Assembly (NCBI RefSeq): GCF_020736845.1
Contig: NZ_JAFFQR010000043.1
Span: 1-64,000, forward strand
Direction of reading: 5' to 3'
Source: Paenibacillus farraposensis
Lineage (GTDB): Bacteria; Bacillota; Bacilli; Paenibacillales; Paenibacillaceae
Length of the DNA: 64,000 nt
Positions 45,738 to 54,909 of this stretch are shown in pieces (position 1 is the first letter of the stretch; every line of letters begins with the position of its first letter). Below the pieces are notes generated by a model. The model made no database searches. It was given only the letters and a program-made list of their open reading frames with translations, and had not been told where the DNA came from. The position numbers and the translations under genes are program-made.

Positions 45738-45932
45738 CAAGGTGCCTTTGCGATTAGGTAAAGGGTAACAGGGAATCGGGTGCAAATCCCGAGCGGTCCC
45801 GCCACTGTAAGGCGGAGGATTTTTTCAAATCGTCACTCGTTAAGAACGGGGAAGGCGAAAAAATCCATCGATGCCAAGCCAGGAGACCTACCTTGATCTG
45901 TATGCACCGCTAACCTTCGCGGAGAGGATGGG
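45738..45932 (+). promoter_or_regulatory. Cobalamin riboswitch
   Basis: P1 pairs CAAGGT (45738-45743) with ACCTTG (45890-45895). Within lie the conserved core GGGAATCGGGTGCAAATCC, then GCGGTCCCGCCACTGTAA, and the B12 box AGCCAGGAGACCTACC (45877-45892). A peripheral arm from about 45825 to 45865 is present. GGATGGG (45926-45932) just downstream can pair with the 5' arm of the terminator at 46119 and is a candidate antiterminator. It should switch the cbi operon off when adenosylcobalamin is bound. Confidence 0.93.
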
Positions 45933-46118
45933 TGTACGAGATCAGAGATCAGGCACACGTTGCTTTTTCCATGTTGGTTACCGTTTTGCGCAGGTATGAA
46001 CGTTCAGATTCGTTGGCAGTGCAAAATGGACGGATGGAAAGCAGTGGCAGGATGGAAGGGGACCAAAATGTCTTCTTGCGCCTGGCTAGTCCGTCTGATG
46101 AGAAGATACGTACATAAG

Positions 46119-46149
46119 AACCCCATCCGGGCAGGATGGGGTTTTTTTG
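46119..46149 (+). terminator. Riboswitch-controlled terminator upstream of cbiH60
   Basis: AACCCCATCC (46119-46128) pairs with GGATGGGGTT (46134-46143) around GGGCA, followed by a T run. It lies about 220 bases after the aptamer, unusually far, and could be opened by pairing of CCCATCC with GGATGGG at 45926. Confidence 0.85.
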
Positions 46150-46227
46150 GGGTTGCGCTGATCTGATAGTTAACGTAACAGAAATACAATAGCTCAGATG
46201 CCTTGAAAAATAGATAGGAGGAACACG

Positions 46228-48042
46228 ATGAGCCCATTAGGAAAATTGCTGGTGATCGGATTTGGACCGGGGGATATGGAGCATATCACCAAACGGGCGC
46301 TGGACGCGTTGGCCGAGAGCGAGGTCATCATCGGCTATAACACGTATGTGGATCTGATCCGTCCGTTGTTGAACGGCCAGGAGATTGTACGCACTGGAAT
46401 GACAGAGGAAGTGAGTCGCGCACAGGAGGCGGTTCGACAGGCAGAGATGGGAAAAAAGGTAGCCGTTATTTCCAGTGGAGACGCAGGTGTATACGGTATG
46501 GCCGGGCTGGTGTATGAAGTGCTGATGCAAAAGGGCTGGCGCCGTGAGGACGGGGTTGAGGTAGAAATCGTGCCGGGAATCTCGGCTATTCAATCCTGCG
46601 CCTCGCTGCTCGGTGCGCCGGTTATGCATGATGCCTGCACGATCAGCCTGAGTGATCATCTGACCCCGTGGGAAACGATTGTGAAGCGTGTAGAAGCCGC
46701 AGCAGCAGCGGATTTTGTCATCGCATTATACAATCCGCGCAGTGGTCGGCGTACACGCCAAATCGTAGAAACGCAGTCCATTTTGCTGCGCCACCGTGAT
46801 CCTCACACCCCGGTTGGGCTGGTTAAAAGTGCATATCGTGAGCGTCAGCAAGTTATCGTGACGACGCTGGAAGATATGCTGAACCATGACATCGGGATGC
46901 TGACGACCGTAATCATCGGCAATTCCTCGACGATGGTGTATGACGGCCTGATTGTAACGCCGCGCGGATATCAGCGCAAGTATACGCTGGATGCATCTGA
47001 ACAGGCGCTCAAGCCGCATCAGCGGCTCCGTACGGAAGCGGAGCCATGGTCGCTCAGCGCGCAGGGGGACCGCCCGCTCGCTGCTGCACCGCAGGCAGGC
47101 GCAGCGCCAAGCATGCCCGCGCCTTCCGCGAGCGGAGCCGCGGCTACGGTTGCCACGCAGGCATGTCTGCAAGCGGGAGCTGCCGTGCCGACCGCGCCGT
47201 CTGCGGCGCAAGCCGGGTCGTCTCCGGCATCGCTGGCAGCCGAGGCCTTGGGCCGCCTCGCTGCGGGTGGCAGACTGCCGGGCGAAGCCAACGTCCGCTG
47301 GAGCGGGCAAGCACCCGCCGTGGGCGCCCATGGGGCGACAGCCGTGGCCGGAGCGGGGGCTGCGGCCGGGACAGCGACGGGCAGCTTTGGCAAGCCCGCG
47401 CTGTTCGAGGTGGGTGTTTCCCCTGGCGTGGGAAACAAGAAGTTCACCGCTCGCCAGATGGCGCTGCTCGCGGAAATCGCGGGTGATGATGGCGAGCTGG
47501 AGTATACGCCGGATCATCAGATCGTGCTGCGCGTACCGTGCGCAGACCCCGAGGAGCTGGTCGGACGGCTGCGGGATGAGCGATTGATTGTCATGCCCAT
47601 TGGCGATGTGTTTAAGGTGAAGGCGTGCGACTTTTGCAACATGGAAAAGGATGACGCCGTACCTGTAGCTGAGCATTTGCAGGTCGTTCTTGGCGGGTTG
47701 CAGGCGCCTAAAGAAACGAGCATTGCTTTGAACGGCTGCGGTATGGCCTGCTATGGAGCGGTGCTGGAGGATATCGGTATCGTCTACCGCAAGGGAGGAT
47801 ACGATCTCTTCCTTGGCGGCAAAAAATTCGGGCGCAATGCTCATGCTGCTCAGCCTGTAGCGGAAGGGATTCCGGGGGAACAGATTACAGACATTGTCGA
47901 GAATATCATCGCTGAGTACAAGGAAAAAGGGCATCCGAACGAGCGTTTTCATAAATTTTTCAAACGTGTAGGTGTTGTTGCCGGTTATCGGCATGAGGAT
48001 GCACCTGCAGGGGTAGAAGTGAATGCGGTTTGTGGTGATTAA
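46228..48042 (+). CDS. cbiH60: Cobalt-precorrin-3 C17-methyltransferase fused to a ferredoxin-like domain (CbiH60)
   Basis: The 604-aa protein has residues 1-255 as a CbiH/CobJ methyltransferase (LLVIGFGPGDMEHIT, ISSGDAGVYGMAGLV, LYNPRSGRR). A very Ala/Pro/Gly-rich linker runs from about 265 to 390. The C-terminal siroheme-reductase-like half contains the 4Fe-4S Cys pairs CDFC and NGCGMAC. B. megaterium CbiH60, with a related C-terminal iron-sulphur domain, methylates C17 and contracts the ring. The linker here looks unusually long and is coded by GC-rich DNA. ATG follows AGGAGG. First gene of the operon. Confidence 0.9.
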   Translation: MSPLGKLLVIGFGPGDMEHITKRALDALAESEVIIGYNTYVDLIRPLLNGQEIVRTGMTEEVSRAQEAVRQAEMGKKVAVISSGDAGVYGMAGLVYEVLMQKGWRREDGVEVEIVPGISAIQSCASLLGAPVMHDACTISLSDHLTPWETIVKRVEAAAAADFVIALYNPRSGRRTRQIVETQSILLRHRDPHTPVGLVKSAYRERQQVIVTTLEDMLNHDIGMLTTVIIGNSSTMVYDGLIVTPRGYQRKYTLDASEQALKPHQRLRTEAEPWSLSAQGDRPLAAAPQAGAAPSMPAPSASGAAATVATQACLQAGAAVPTAPSAAQAGSSPASLAAEALGRLAAGGRLPGEANVRWSGQAPAVGAHGATAVAGAGAAAGTATGSFGKPALFEVGVSPGVGNKKFTARQMALLAEIAGDDGELEYTPDHQIVLRVPCADPEELVGRLRDERLIVMPIGDVFKVKACDFCNMEKDDAVPVAEHLQVVLGGLQAPKETSIALNGCGMACYGAVLEDIGIVYRKGGYDLFLGGKKFGRNAHAAQPVAEGIPGEQITDIVENIIAEYKEKGHPNERFHKFFKRVGVVAGYRHEDAPAGVEVNAVCGD

Positions 48043-48133
48043 TGGACCGGAAGCCTGATGAATCGGAAGCAAGCATATATATAAAATAGGGCGTTATGTA
48101 AGCTATCCCTATCATGAGGAGGAAAAAACAGCA

Positions 48134-49264
48134 GTGGATGCAATATTATTGGTTGGACATGGAAGCCGGGACCCGGAGGGGAACGAGGAGCTGTTGGAAT
48201 TTGCGCAGGCGGTAGCAGCTCGCGTACCGGGGACGTGTGTAGAAACCTGTTTTCTGGAGCTGGCACGTCCGAGTATTGCCGAAGGGGTACAGGCGTGTGT
48301 GGAGAAAGGTGCGACACGTGTCGTCCTTGTGCCGATTATTTTGTTCGCAGCAGTGCACGCCAAAATTGATATTCCGATGGCAATTGACCGAGCGAAAGCG
48401 AAATATCCGCAAGTGGAATTTGTATATGGACGTCCGATTGGTGTTCACGAAAAAATCGTTAGCATCCTGCTAAGCCGCTTGAAGGAAGCTCGTCCGGTTG
48501 CAGTTCCGGCGGGAATGAATAGCGCTGTGGAAGTACCCGGTGAGGTAACGGACCAGGAAACGGCGGTGCTCGTATTGGGACGCGGGAGCAGTGATCCCGA
48601 TGCCAACAGCGATTTCTTCAAAATCTGCCGCATGCTGTGGGAGAAGCTTCCTTATACTTGGGTCGAGAGCTGCTTTATCGGTGTGACGCAGCCTTCTTTC
48701 CCGGATGGCTTGGAACGTTGTGTACGATTGGGAGCCAAAAAAATTATCGTACTTCCATATTTTCTGTTCACAGGCGTGCTGATCAAACGTATTGGAGAAA
48801 TGACCGAGGAATTCGCAGAAGCCCACCCTGAACTGCAGGTTGAAATCGGGGGCTATTTTGGTTTCCATCCGCAAATGATCGAACTGGTCCTGGAGCGCGC
48901 CAATGAAGTCTTGTTCGGCAAAGTGACAGCCAATTGCGATAACTGTCAGTTCCGCTTGGAGGCGCAGGAGCATCACCACCATCACCACCACGATCACCAC
49001 CACGAACACGATCACCACCACGATCACCATCATGACCACGGACATGATCACCATCACCATCATGATCATCATGAGCATAACCACGGGCACGATCATCATC
49101 ATGAGGAGCATTCACATGATCATATGCACTCCCATGATCACGTGCACGAGCATGATCATGCACACGGTCAGGATGCCCATGCTCACCACCACGATCAATC
49201 ACATACGCTATCCGTGGTAGACGGAAACGGGATTTCTGGCAGCGGGCAGGTGAAGGGCTCATGA
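48134..49264 (+). CDS. cbiX: Sirohydrochlorin cobaltochelatase, long form with His-rich tail
   Basis: The 376-aa protein has two CbiX repeats (residues 1-125, ILLVGHGSRDPEGNEELLEF, and 135-270, AVLVLGRGSSDPDANSDF) that insert Co into sirohydrochlorin. NCDNCQFR near residue 270 is a CxxC site that in CbiX-long holds an iron-sulphur centre. From about residue 280 to 357 the tail contains roughly 47 His (my count) interspersed with Asp, probably storing cobalt or another metal. GTG follows GAGGAGG. Overlaps the next gene by four bases. Confidence 0.92.
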   Translation: MDAILLVGHGSRDPEGNEELLEFAQAVAARVPGTCVETCFLELARPSIAEGVQACVEKGATRVVLVPIILFAAVHAKIDIPMAIDRAKAKYPQVEFVYGRPIGVHEKIVSILLSRLKEARPVAVPAGMNSAVEVPGEVTDQETAVLVLGRGSSDPDANSDFFKICRMLWEKLPYTWVESCFIGVTQPSFPDGLERCVRLGAKKIIVLPYFLFTGVLIKRIGEMTEEFAEAHPELQVEIGGYFGFHPQMIELVLERANEVLFGKVTANCDNCQFRLEAQEHHHHHHHDHHHEHDHHHDHHHDHGHDHHHHHDHHEHNHGHDHHHEEHSHDHMHSHDHVHEHDHAHGQDAHAHHHDQSHTLSVVDGNGISGSGQVKGS

Positions 49265-50040
49265 TTTTCATGCTATGCGGAACGAGCGATGCGCGGGAGT
49301 TAGCCCTGCAAATCCGTGCGGGCGGATTTAACGTATTGACCTCTGTCGTAACAGAAAGCGCAGCGGCGAGCCTGTCCGAAGCGGGGCTGGGCGTACGTAC
49401 AGGCCGGTTGACAGCCGATGAAATGGCAGCAGTGGTTCGGGAACTGGGAGTACAAGCCATCGTCGATGCCAGTCATCCCTTTGCAGAAGAAGCACATGCG
49501 AACGCTATGGCAGCCGCTCGCGGGACTGGAGTGCCTTATATTCGCTACGAGCGGGCGGGGCTGGTGTACGACAATCATCCGCTGCTACACATCGTACCGT
49601 CCTATGAGGAAGCTGCATTGAAAGCGAAGCAGCTCAAAGGCTCCGTCATGCTTACAACAGGTGGCAAGACGCTCGGCACGTTCACCAGTCATCTGCTTGG
49701 AGACCCGGATGTTCGTCTGGTCGCACGTATGCTTCCGCGCATGGATAACATGGAGAAATGCAGCGAACTGGGAATGGAGCAAAAAAACATTATCGCCATG
49801 CAGGGACCTTTTTCCCGCGAGATGAACGAGGCCTTGTACAAGCATTTTGCTACGACAGTGATGGTGACCAAAGAAAGCGGCCGTACAGGAGCTGTGGATG
49901 AAAAGGTTCAGTCTGCACTGGAACTGGGCATTCATGTTATTTTGATCTCCAGACCGGAAGTGGATTTTGGGACGGTATTTGATCATTTCGACGGAGTAAT
50001 CGACGCTCTGCGTACAGTCCAGCAGGAGCTGGCGCTCTGA
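49261..50040 (+). CDS. cbiJ: Precorrin-6A reductase
   Basis: The 259-aa Rossmann protein starts MIFMLCGTSDARELALQI, with VDASHPFAEEAHANAM and a conserved TTGGKTLGTF strand. The C terminus matches CbiJ/CobK (ITKESG-type: VTKESGRTGAVDEKVQSAL). It reduces cobalt-precorrin-6A. ATGA overlap with cbiX couples translation. Confidence 0.9.
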   Translation: MIFMLCGTSDARELALQIRAGGFNVLTSVVTESAAASLSEAGLGVRTGRLTADEMAAVVRELGVQAIVDASHPFAEEAHANAMAAARGTGVPYIRYERAGLVYDNHPLLHIVPSYEEAALKAKQLKGSVMLTTGGKTLGTFTSHLLGDPDVRLVARMLPRMDNMEKCSELGMEQKNIIAMQGPFSREMNEALYKHFATTVMVTKESGRTGAVDEKVQSALELGIHVILISRPEVDFGTVFDHFDGVIDALRTVQQELAL

Positions 50041-50245
50041 ACCATGAGGTTACGGCTCTATGAGAAGCTGGTCGATCCCGGTCAATCCAATGAACCCGGG
50101 GCTATTTCTAGCGTGTATTTAAAATATAGTCATCTTGAAATACGCACTTTCCATAACGTCATTTGACTGTGTAGCGGCGCTATAGAAAACGCTTGAGCTT
50201 GATTCATATACACTAATTTCTCTAATTTTCCGTAAGGGAGCGTTC

Positions 50246-50896
50246 ATGAAGATGGATTTTAAAACTGATTTTAAACCGTTAACGGTACAACCGCAGGAAA
50301 TTGAGGGCAAAAGTTTTCAGATGATCACGGAAGAGCTGGGAGAGCATCCTTTTACAGCAGAGCAATATCCGGTTGTACAGCGCGTTATCCACGCATCCGC
50401 TGATTTTGAGCTGGGCCGCAGCATGGTGTTTCATCCAAAAGCGATTGAAGCGGGGATTGCAGCCATTCGTGCAGGCCAGCAGGTCGTTGCCGATGTGCAA
50501 ATGATCCAGGCGGGGGTTAGCAAGGATCGTATTCGTCAGTTCGGCGGAGATGTGCATGTGTATATTTCCGATCCGGATGTCATAGAAGAAGCCAAAAGGC
50601 TGAATACGACACGCGCCATTATTTCAATGCGCAAAGCGATTCAGGCCGGGGAAGGCGGTATCTATGCGATTGGTAATGCACCGACAGCACTGCTGGAACT
50701 GATTCGATTGGTGAAGGAAGGAGCGGCCAAGCCCGGACTGGTCATCGGGATGCCTGTGGGCTTTGTGTCTGCGGCAGAGTCAAAGGATGAGCTGCGCAAA
50801 CTTGATATTCCGTTCATTACGAATATAGGGCGCAAGGGCGGCAGTACGATTGTTGTAGCGGCATTGAATGCAATCTCCTTAATGGCTGTCCGCTAG
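50246..50896 (+). CDS. cbiC: Precorrin-8X methylmutase
   Basis: The 216-aa protein has the CbiC text YPVVQRVIHASADFELGRSM with the catalytic His, then AIRAGQQVVADVQMIQAGV, IGNAPTALLELIRL and VIGMPVGFVSAAESKDEL. It moves the C11 methyl to C12, giving cobyrinate. ATG follows AAGGGAG after a 200-base gap that shows no hairpin of note. Confidence 0.93.
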   Translation: MKMDFKTDFKPLTVQPQEIEGKSFQMITEELGEHPFTAEQYPVVQRVIHASADFELGRSMVFHPKAIEAGIAAIRAGQQVVADVQMIQAGVSKDRIRQFGGDVHVYISDPDVIEEAKRLNTTRAIISMRKAIQAGEGGIYAIGNAPTALLELIRLVKEGAAKPGLVIGMPVGFVSAAESKDELRKLDIPFITNIGRKGGSTIVVAALNAISLMAVR

Positions 50897-50971
50897 CTGC
50901 GGTTGTCTGTTTGCTGTATCATGAAATGAATTGGAGCATGATCAGCAAAAGAGGTAAGGAGAGGAATAGAT

Positions 50972-52117
50972 ATGGAAAAGGAAGCGGCGTCCGCTGACAG
51001 ACCCAAACGAATGAAAAGCGGAGAAGCTCCCGCGCCGGACAAGCCGATGCGGTCCGGCTTTACGACCGGAGCCTGTGCAGCCGCAGTGGCCAAAGGAGCG
51101 GTGCAAATGCTCATCACGGGCATTCCGTCGAAAGAAGCGGTGATATCGCTGCCAGCGGGTTTCGATCATGCGTTTGAGCTGATCGATCCTGTGCTGAACG
51201 CGGACGAAGCTTCCTGCACGACGATCAAGGACGGTGGAGATGACCCGGATGCCACGCATCAGGCGCGGATTACCGCATCGGTTAGCTGGCGCAAGGAGCC
51301 GGGCATTGAGCTGGATGGCGGCATCGGCGTGGGGCGCGTAACAAAGCCCGGTCTGCCTGTACCGGTCGGGGAAGCAGCGATCAATCCTGTGCCGCGCCGA
51401 ATGATTACGGAGGCTGTCACAGGCGTGCTTGAAGAGCACGGATCGGCCAAAGGTGTTCGTGTCGTCATCAGCGTACCGGACGGCGAGGAAATTGCCAAGA
51501 AAACGCTGAATGGGCGGCTCGGCATTCTGGGCGGTATTTCCATATTGGGTACACGCGGTGTGGTGGTTCCATTTTCCACGTCGGCTTATAAAGCGAGTGT
51601 CGTACAGGCTATATCGGTTGCGAAAGCGATGAACTGCCAGGAAATGGTCCTGACCACAGGTGGCAGCAGTGAAAAATACGCCATGCAAATGTATAACCAA
51701 TTGAGGGAAGAAGCCTTTATTCAGATGGGCGACTTTGTCGGCTTTGCGGTCAAGCATGGCAAACGACTGGGAATGAAGAAGATTATGATCGTGGGCATGC
51801 CCGGCAAGCTCTCCAAGGTCGCTCAAGGCGTCATGATGGTTCACTCCAAGAGTGCCCCGGTGGACTTTGACTTTTTGGCCAGGGTCGCGCGTGAAGCAGG
51901 GGTGGACGAATCGCTTGCCACGGCAGTGGCAGAGGCCAACACCGCGACACAGGTGGCCGATATGATGACCGAGGCGGGTGAGCTGGGCTTTTTTGAAAAG
52001 CTGTGCACTTATGGATGTCAGCATTGTCTGGAGCATGCAGGTGGCGGAATTGTCGTAGAAATGGTACTGGTAACATTGAAAGGGAACGTGCTTGGGAGGG
52101 CGAGAGTCAGTGAGTAG
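50972..52117 (+). CDS. cbiD: Cobalt-precorrin-5B C1-methyltransferase
   Basis: The 381-aa protein has the family start RSGFTTGACAAAVAKGA, then GIGVGRVTKPGLPVPVGEAAINPVPR and VLTTGGSSEKYAMQM. CbiD is specific to the anaerobic pathway. ATG follows AAGGAGAGG. An N-terminal 25-residue Lys/Asp-rich extension precedes the conserved core. It overlaps the next gene by eight bases. Confidence 0.93.
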   Translation: MEKEAASADRPKRMKSGEAPAPDKPMRSGFTTGACAAAVAKGAVQMLITGIPSKEAVISLPAGFDHAFELIDPVLNADEASCTTIKDGGDDPDATHQARITASVSWRKEPGIELDGGIGVGRVTKPGLPVPVGEAAINPVPRRMITEAVTGVLEEHGSAKGVRVVISVPDGEEIAKKTLNGRLGILGGISILGTRGVVVPFSTSAYKASVVQAISVAKAMNCQEMVLTTGGSSEKYAMQMYNQLREEAFIQMGDFVGFAVKHGKRLGMKKIMIVGMPGKLSKVAQGVMMVHSKSAPVDFDFLARVAREAGVDESLATAVAEANTATQVADMMTEAGELGFFEKLCTYGCQHCLEHAGGGIVVEMVLVTLKGNVLGRARVSE

Positions 52118-53348
52118 AGTGATCCGTGTTATTGGCATCGGTGAAAATGGAGCGGCAGGTCTGTCACAGGAGACGCTGGAGCGAATCGAGCGTGCGGACC
52201 TGCTGGTTGGCGGAGAGCGCCAGCTAGCCTTTTTCAAGACAGCCACAGGGGAAAAGCGAGCATTAAAGAGCGGCTTATCCGCCGTGGTGGAAGAACTGGG
52301 GCGTTTGCGCGAGGAGAAGGATATTGTCGTGCTCGCGTCAGGCGATCCGCTTTTTTTTGGCATCGCAGGGTATTTGTCTGCCAAGCTGGGGGCCGAGCAT
52401 CTGGATATTTTGCCGCATCTCAGCTCGGTTCAGCTTGCGTTTGCCCGTCTGGGAGAAAGCTGGCAGGATGCAGTGCTGGAAAGCGTACACGGCCGTCCGA
52501 TGACCGGATTGGCACAGCGGATCGACGGACAGAATAAGGTCGCTTTATTGACAGATGACCGAAATCACCCAGCGGTCGTGGCCGCGTATCTGCTGCATTT
52601 TGGCATGACAGAATACGATGCCTTTGTTGGCGAGCATTTGGGCGGACCGAATGAGACGTATCGGCATTATACCTTGGAGGAAATGGCGCAGTGCGAGTTC
52701 CAGCCGTTAAATGTGGTTATTTTGCGCCGCCGCAAAAATGCGGATGTACCAGCACCTCGTCGTGGATTTGGCTTTGACGACACGGAATTTCACCAACGCA
52801 AGCCGGAAAAAGGTCTGATCACGAAGCGCGAGGTGCGCGTATTCAGCTTGTCCGAGCTGCGCTTGACCGAGCGAAGCGTCGTATGGGACATCGGGGCAGG
52901 CTCCGGCTCTGTAGCTGTTGAGTGTGCCCGGCTGGCCAAGTACGGGCAAGTATTTGCGATTGAGAAAAATGAAGGCGATCTGGTGAATGTGGAGGCGAAC
53001 AAAATCAAATTCCGCACCGATTTTCCGGTTATTCATGCCAAAGCGCCTGCTGGACTGGACGAGCTGCCAGACCCGGATGCGGTGTTTATCGGCGGGAGCG
53101 GAGGAGAACTGGCGGAGTTGATTCGGCTGTGTGCTTCCCGTCTGCGAACGGATGGACGAATTGTGGTCAACGCCGCCACCATTGAGACGCTGCATGATGG
53201 CATGAAGGCCATGCAAGCAGCGGGGCTGGAGACTTCGGTGACCCTGCTGCAAACGGCGCGCAGCAAGCCGATTTTGAATATGACGCGTTTTGACGGGCTA
53301 AATCCGATATACGTCATAACGGGTCAATTGTCAGGAAAAGAAATATAG
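52110..53348 (+). CDS. cbiET: Fused precorrin-6Y methyltransferase/decarboxylase (CbiE-CbiT)
   Basis: The 412-aa protein has CbiE in residues 1-200 (IRVIGIGENGAAGLSQETLERI, LASGDPLFFGIAGYL) and CbiT from about 230 (SLSELRLTERSVVWDIGAGSGSVAVECARL, VFIGGSGGELAEL). It methylates C5 and C15 and removes the C12 acetate carboxyl. The fusion equals CobL. GTG 52110 has GGGAGGGCGAG upstream and lies inside the end of cbiD. Confidence 0.92.
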   Translation: MSRVIRVIGIGENGAAGLSQETLERIERADLLVGGERQLAFFKTATGEKRALKSGLSAVVEELGRLREEKDIVVLASGDPLFFGIAGYLSAKLGAEHLDILPHLSSVQLAFARLGESWQDAVLESVHGRPMTGLAQRIDGQNKVALLTDDRNHPAVVAAYLLHFGMTEYDAFVGEHLGGPNETYRHYTLEEMAQCEFQPLNVVILRRRKNADVPAPRRGFGFDDTEFHQRKPEKGLITKREVRVFSLSELRLTERSVVWDIGAGSGSVAVECARLAKYGQVFAIEKNEGDLVNVEANKIKFRTDFPVIHAKAPAGLDELPDPDAVFIGGSGGELAELIRLCASRLRTDGRIVVNAATIETLHDGMKAMQAAGLETSVTLLQTARSKPILNMTRFDGLNPIYVITGQLSGKEI

Positions 53349-53401
53349 CTGACGAACAGCATGGGAATAATCTGGTAAATCAAGAGGGGGAGAGAGACAG
53401 C

Positions 53402-54118
53402 ATGAATACAGCGGCAACAGGAACACTTTACGGCGTGGGCGTGGGGCCGGGTGATCCCGAGCTGATTACGGTCAAAGCGTACCGCATGATTCAGGAGTGT
53501 GCAGTTGTGGCTTATCCGAAAAAGCGCCGGGGCGGGAAGTCGTATGCTCATGAGATCGTGGAATTGTACGTAAACCCGGAGGAAAAAGAGATGCTGGGAC
53601 TCATTTTCCCTATGACCAAGGACCCGGTTGTGCTGGAGCGGGAGTGGAACAAAACGGTGGCTGCCTGCTGGGAAGCGCTGCGTGAAGGCAAGGATGTAGC
53701 TTTTGTTACAGAAGGAGACCCCAACCTGTACAGTACCTTTATTCATCTGGCACGTCTCATGAGAGATCTTCATCCTGAGGTGCCGGTTGTATCAATTCCG
53801 GGGATTTCCTCCGTGTTGGGAGCGGCGGCGGCACTGGAACTGCCTTTGGCGGACGGAGACCAGCAGGTCGGCATTATCCCGGCTACGGAGGATAAGGAAG
53901 CAATGAAGCGGGCGATTGAGAATCACGATACGGTCGTATTTATCAAGGTTGCCAAGGTGTTGGATTTGATTTTGGATGTGCTGGATGAATTGAAGCTTGG
54001 GGATCGCGCATCTGTGATCACCAAGGTCACTTCCCCTTATGAAATGATATGGCGCAATGCCCAAGAGCTGCGCGGGCAGGAGCTTGAATATTTGAGTTTG
54101 ATGGTGGTGAGCAAATGA
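53402..54118 (+). CDS. cbiL: Precorrin-2 C20-methyltransferase
   Basis: The 238-aa protein starts GTLYGVGVGPGDPELITVKA and contains the methyltransferase motif VTEGDPNLYSTF and PVVSIPGISSVLGAAAALELP. It is the first peripheral methyltransferase after cobalt insertion. ATG follows GAGGGGGAG. Stop overlaps the next start. Confidence 0.92.
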   Translation: MNTAATGTLYGVGVGPGDPELITVKAYRMIQECAVVAYPKKRRGGKSYAHEIVELYVNPEEKEMLGLIFPMTKDPVVLEREWNKTVAACWEALREGKDVAFVTEGDPNLYSTFIHLARLMRDLHPEVPVVSIPGISSVLGAAAALELPLADGDQQVGIIPATEDKEAMKRAIENHDTVVFIKVAKVLDLILDVLDELKLGDRASVITKVTSPYEMIWRNAQELRGQELEYLSLMVVSK

Positions 54119-54909
54119 CGTTGGAGCCCAAAGTATACATCGTAGGAGCAGGCCCCGGCGATCCGGAGCTGATTACTGTGAAAGGTTCACGGATTCTGCG
54201 CACAGCCGATGTCGTATTGTACACGGATTCACTCGTGAACGACGAGCTGATTGCCACAGCCAAGCCGGAGGCGCAGGTAATGCAAAGCTCGGGCATGGAT
54301 CTGGAGCGTCAGGTCGAGATTATGAGCAAGGCGGTGGAGGCCGGACGCAGTGTAGCTCGTGTACATACAGGTGATCCGGCTGTGTACGGCGCGATTTTGG
54401 AGCAAATGGTGCTGCTGAAGCAGCGCGGCGTGGCCTACGAAATCATACCGGGCGTTAGTTCCGTCTTCGCTTCTGCCGCTGTACTGGGCGCAGAGCTTAC
54501 CGTGCCTGACTTGACGCAGACGGTTATTCTGACGCGTGCCGAAGGCCGTACGCCTGTACCAGACCGGGAAAAGCTGCGTGGTCTGGCATCCCATCACTGT
54601 ACAGTCGCCCTCTTTCTCAGTGCGACGCTGGCGAAGAAGGTCGTTGCTGAGTTTTTGGCGGCAGGCTGGAGCGAGGATACACCTGTAGCGGTTGTGCAGC
54701 GCGCAACCTGGCCGGACCAAAGAATCGTACGCACGACGCTCGCTCAATTGCCAGCCGATCTTCGGGCAGCGGGCATCACGATGCATGCCATGATCTTGGC
54801 AGGCTGGGCGCTCGATCCGGGGCTGGTGGACAAGGATGCGCATCGTTCCAAGCTGTATGATAAATCGTTCACCCACGGTTACCGGAAGGGAGTGAAGCCC
54901 GGTGAGTAA
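54115..54909 (+). CDS. cbiF: Precorrin-4 C11-methyltransferase
   Basis: The 264-aa protein has VYIVGAGPGDPELITVKGSRIL, then DPAVYGAILEQM and the CbiF text LTQTVILTRAEGRTPVP. ATGA overlap with cbiL and an eight-base overlap with cbiG show tight coupling. Confidence 0.92.
   Translation: MTLEPKVYIVGAGPGDPELITVKGSRILRTADVVLYTDSLVNDELIATAKPEAQVMQSSGMDLERQVEIMSKAVEAGRSVARVHTGDPAVYGAILEQMVLLKQRGVAYEIIPGVSSVFASAAVLGAELTVPDLTQTVILTRAEGRTPVPDREKLRGLASHHCTVALFLSATLAKKVVAEFLAAGWSEDTPVAVVQRATWPDQRIVRTTLAQLPADLRAAGITMHAMILAGWALDPGLVDKDAHRSKLYDKSFTHGYRKGVKPGE

Noticed and set aside
45932-46117. 61-codon frame in the riboswitch leader as a real gene
   Set aside because: Its composition and lack of family features give no support. 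It is kept only as a remark in the riboswitch finding.
46726-48072. Large minus-strand frame (448 codons) and alternative plus-strand frames across cbiH60
   Set aside because: The GC-rich linker lacks stop codons in all frames. The products have no family features and oppose a well-supported gene.
48960-49210. Short direct repeats resembling a tandem-repeat or CRISPR-like array
   Set aside because: The repeats are irregular His/Asp codons in frame; there is no constant repeat-spacer period.
48470-49460. Long minus-strand frames rich in Met, Val and Ile, or in Asp, Arg and Gly, opposite cbiX
   Set aside because: They are antisense readings of the CAC/CAT-rich His tail and lack ribosome sites.
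50942-52384. 480-codon minus-strand frame across cbiD/cbiET
   Set aside because: It is a shadow of two certain genes, with no signal, domain or start site.
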